This document shows positions 61,851 to 64,000 of a stretch of DNA of 64,000 bases, piece after piece (positions within the stretch are counted from its first letter, which is position 1; the number at the start of each line of letters is the position of its first letter). Under the pieces are notes generated by a model, which had not been told where the DNA came from, ran no database searches, and saw only the letters and a program-made list of their open reading frames with translations. Both the position numbers and the translations under genes were made by a program. The DNA comes from Maribellus maritimus (lineage in GTDB: Bacteria > Bacteroidota > Bacteroidia > Bacteroidales > Prolixibacteraceae). The stretch covers positions 1 through 64,000 of the forward strand of contig NZ_JAIKLE010000034.1 in the NCBI RefSeq assembly GCF_022267315.1, written 5' to 3'.

Positions 61851-63333
61851 ATTTTTCTTTCTTCTTACTTTTTGTTTTTCTCTTAATCCATTTCCAACTC
61901 AGCGCTACACCCGAAAAGCTTACTACAATTCCACCCAACGAGAGAATAACAAGCAGGAGTTTTCGCAGCCAGTCGTGTTCCACCAAAAATTGAAAATTGA
62001 ATTTGTGCAATCCCTGATAAAGCCACCGGTGTATTTTTTTGTTCTTTGTATATGAAGCAACTACTTTCCCGGTTTTGGGGTCGATATAAATTTGATTTTG
62101 CGCCCCATTATTCCAGCTTATCTTATATACGGGGAGCGGCCGTTTAAACATCCCTGATTCCTGATAATAATTATCATATTTGCGTTGTTCGTCAACGCAA
62201 AAAGAAGTGTTTTCAAAAAGACTTTTCGCCCTATTTTCTATTTGTTCCAGCGAAACCGTTTCCTGTTTATAAATAGTATCGGCAGTGCAAACATACACTT
62301 CCGGTGTTTGATAATCGCTGTAATACACCCACCATGCAGGTTTTCCCAAACTGTTTTTCCACTCTAACTTTCGAACGTTGCTTTTATTTTCAAGCGTCTG
62401 CCATAATCCGGCAAAGGAATGACCGGCATTAACCTGCTTCTTTTTCGATTTTTCCCAAATCTTCCGAGGAGAGAAAGTCTTTTGGCCGCTATTCCCTTTT
62501 TCAGGAAAATCGACAACTGAAAACAGCCCGCTGAGCAAAAAGGTAAATACAAAAAATCCAAAAAAGAAGCCGGAAATGTGATGCCATTTAAACCAGAATT
62601 TCTTATAGGGCGTAATGTCTCCAGCCCACTTTCTTTTTCTACGTTTTTTCATACGGATGATTCCGGCAATCATTCCGGAAAGACAGACGAACAAGCCAAT
62701 TGATGAAAGCCAGATAACAGTTTTGTTCCAAAGCTGCACTTTCAGGCGTAACGAGCGAAAATATATCCAGTGGGGAATAGCTCCTACACGCGCCATCCAG
62801 CGTGTTTTCCGATTGGTTTGCTGAACAATAGTACCGGTTTTTGACGATACATAAAACACCGTGTGCTGCTTGTCGTTCATATAAAACTTATAGACAGGGA
62901 GCAAGGCCTGATAATAACTCCAGGGCATCCACTGGTCTAGTTTATTGATTTCAACCGATTTCAAAGCAGAAGCTCCCAAAAAACGTTCAGCTTCGTTTTT
63001 ACAGATTTCTTCGGAAAAATCAGGAATACGCTGAAGTGTTGTTGCATCGTAAACCTGCTGCGCCCTTTTTCCCATAGCTATCCGATACACCGGTCTGTTA
63101 TTTAATTTATCTAACCCAACAGCGCCTTTAATGGAATCGGGTAACGGTTGAATGGCCTCAAAATCGGATAAAGAAAATGGCTCCAGAAAAAGGAAACGTT
63201 CTTCGCGCGAAGCGTGTGGAAAGCCTGCAAAAATGAGCACGATTCCGGAAACGAACCAAACAAAAAACATCAGGCTAAGGGAAATACCCGTAACCTGATG
63301 AATTTTCAATGTTATTTTTTTGAACAGACGCAT
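61837..63333 (-). CDS. PepSY-domain membrane protein
   Basis: A 498-residue protein of the PepSY_TM family with four or more membrane segments: MFFVWFVSGIVLIFAG near 20-40, VIWLSSIGLFVCLSGMIAG near 210, GFFFGFFVFTFLLSGLFS near 260 and LLLVILSLGGIVVSFSG near 470. The soluble parts carry PepSY units (VYKFYMNDKQHTVFYVSSKTG and QIYIDPKTGKVVASY). Such proteins often accompany TonB receptors and are thought to reduce ferric siderophores; XusC of Bacteroides is one. Here it is set between a BtuB-like receptor and CbiK, so cobalt or corrin reduction is an alternative (inference). The last residues, ending KKKEKYISR, are encoded inside a repeat copy. Confidence 0.88.
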   Translation of the reverse strand: MRLFKKITLKIHQVTGISLSLMFFVWFVSGIVLIFAGFPHASREERFLFLEPFSLSDFEAIQPLPDSIKGAVGLDKLNNRPVYRIAMGKRAQQVYDATTLQRIPDFSEEICKNEAERFLGASALKSVEINKLDQWMPWSYYQALLPVYKFYMNDKQHTVFYVSSKTGTIVQQTNRKTRWMARVGAIPHWIYFRSLRLKVQLWNKTVIWLSSIGLFVCLSGMIAGIIRMKKRRKRKWAGDITPYKKFWFKWHHISGFFFGFFVFTFLLSGLFSVVDFPEKGNSGQKTFSPRKIWEKSKKKQVNAGHSFAGLWQTLENKSNVRKLEWKNSLGKPAWWVYYSDYQTPEVYVCTADTIYKQETVSLEQIENRAKSLFENTSFCVDEQRKYDNYYQESGMFKRPLPVYKISWNNGAQNQIYIDPKTGKVVASYTKNKKIHRWLYQGLHKFNFQFLVEHDWLRKLLLVILSLGGIVVSFSGVALSWKWIKRKTKSKKKEKYISR

Positions 63334-63344
63334 GTGCTGTTTTT

Positions 63345-63428
63345 TATTTCTCGCTGATTAACGTTGATTCTTTTCGCAGATAATCGCAGAATGTTATCAT
63401 AAATGCTTCTGTAAATCAGCGTAAATCG
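63345..63428 (-). repeat. Cobalamin-operon repeat, copy 12 (full length)
   Basis: Full-length copy from TTTCTCGCTGATTAACGTTG to AAATCAGCGTAAATCGC between the TonB receptor and the PepSY gene. The box (63347-63354) is 13 bases before the PepSY start codon. Confidence 0.8.
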
Positions 63429-64000
63429 CTACTGGTTTATTGCAATTTGCAAACTCACAAAATAGGTTCGTCCGGGACTAATTGTTCCGTAATGCGAACC
63501 GTAAGGACTGTCGTCCACATAATCAAAAATGTTGTCAATTCCGGCAGACAGGTCAAAAACAAAATCGCCCGGGCCATAAAACCGATGGATGGTTGTCAAC
63601 TTCCACAAGTTATATCCTTTTGCATTTCCTTCGTCGTCATCAAAAAATTTCTCATCCTGAAAACGGGCATTCAGATTCGCTGTTAGCTGGTACTTTTTCC
63701 AGTTATGGACATAGCCCAGGCGTGCATTTCCATAATTCTCTGCCACTCCCTCCAGGCGGATATCATCGGTTTTGTTTTTTGCATCCACATAACTATAACC
63801 ACCACCTATTGAAAATCCTGCTCCAAGATTCGCATTAAAAAGAAAGTCAATTCCTTTGGTTCCGGCTTTTGATATATTGTAATGCCTACGCGTTCTTTTA
63901 ACTCCATTGGCAGCATCTTCTTCTGATGTTTCTACCGTTTCGTAATCAATCAAATCATCCACATCATTCTGATAACCAGTAACACTAAAAGAAAACCCAT
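63429..64000 (-). CDS. TonB-dependent receptor, C-terminal part (BtuB-like)
   Basis: The 3' end of an outer-membrane receptor that runs off the right edge. It reads in one frame from the edge: FSFSVTGYQNDVDDLIDYET, then barrel strands (GGGYSYVDAKN, ARLGYVHNWKKYQLTANL, LTTIHRFYGPGDFVFDLSAG) and the ending NIFDYVDDSPYGSHYGTISP, GRTYFVSLQIAIN. The stretch YQNDVDDLIDY matches the DxxDLIDY region seen in BtuB-type receptors. As first known gene of the B12 operon it is probably the cobalamin receptor; the cobalamin riboswitch, if any, would be beyond this window. The start codon is not included. Confidence 0.85.
   Translation of the reverse strand, partial: GFSFSVTGYQNDVDDLIDYETVETSEEDAANGVKRTRRHYNISKAGTKGIDFLFNANLGAGFSIGGGYSYVDAKNKTDDIRLEGVAENYGNARLGYVHNWKKYQLTANLNARFQDEKFFDDDEGNAKGYNLWKLTTIHRFYGPGDFVFDLSAGIDNIFDYVDDSPYGSHYGTISPGRTYFVSLQIAINQ

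Noticed and set aside
41123-63428. Dispersed repeats considered as CRISPR or tandem arrays
   Set aside because: Copies are single, kilobases apart, variable in length and located between genes; no spacer array and no cas genes.
39268-64000. Search for a cobalamin riboswitch inside the operon
   Set aside because: No typical B12-box with long leader was seen in any gap; if present it should lie upstream of the receptor, outside the window.

Overview
The window looks like chromosomal DNA of a low-GC member of the Bacteroidota, probably a Marinilabiliales/Prolixibacteraceae-type bacterium. This is inferred from SusC-like TonB receptors with an N-terminal carboxypeptidase-regulatory domain, a DUF4374 lipoprotein, A-rich leaders without clear Shine-Dalgarno sites, many PAS hybrid kinases and the typical Bacteroidota fusions of cobalamin enzymes. 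No rRNA, tRNA, CRISPR array or phage was seen.

Region 1 (1-22 kb) is a signalling island with insertion-sequence debris. Seven sensor kinases lie here: a PAS kinase, a CBS kinase coupled to a small unknown protein, a six-PAS hybrid kinase, two receiver-kinases, a CHASE/PAS/GAF hybrid kinase, and a CheB-CheR-PAS-kinase-receiver fusion. No DNA-binding response regulator is present. Decayed IS5-, IS200- and IS66-type transposases and a broken FtsX permease fill the gaps. An HU-type gene lies at the right border next to a perfect 48-bp palindrome.

Region 2 (23-34 kb) reads as an iron/xenosiderophore locus: a PchR-type AraC regulator diverges from a TonB receptor and DUF4374 lipoprotein (an XusA/XusB-like pair). 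These are followed by a small unknown protein, flavodoxin, an AhpD-like protein, a TetR regulator and a YbtPQ-like pair of ABC half-transporters. The AraC gene carries a direct repeat with 21-bp period just before its start.

Region 3 (33.7-39.1 kb) holds an ArsR regulator with a perfect inverted-repeat operator, a BioB-like radical SAM protein and a CobW-type GTPase, then a small secreted protein, a LarA-like protein and the stump of a TonB receptor.

Region 4 (39.3-64 kb) is one long minus-strand cobalamin operon. From the right edge it encodes a TonB receptor (BtuB-like, cut by the window), a PepSY membrane protein, an exported CbiK chelatase, a small exported protein, BtuF, BtuC, BtuD, a nitrilase-family amidase, CobQ, the CobD-type decarboxylase, CbiB, CobT, CobS, CobC, CobU, PduO, CobB, CobI, CobJ-CbiC, a REP-associated transposase, CbiE-CbiT, CbiG-CobM and CbiJ-CbiD. 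With CbiK, CbiD, CbiG and CbiJ and no CobG/CobN, this is the early-cobalt (anaerobic) route. It appears complete from sirohydrochlorin to adenosylcobalamin, apart from dimethylbenzimidazole synthesis.

The most striking unexplained structure is a family of short dispersed repeats (full copies about 70-95 bp). They fill twelve intergenic gaps of the cobalamin operon, always in the same orientation, with the terminal box (sense GCGAGAAA) usually 8-15 nt before the next start codon. They were not noticed elsewhere in the window.
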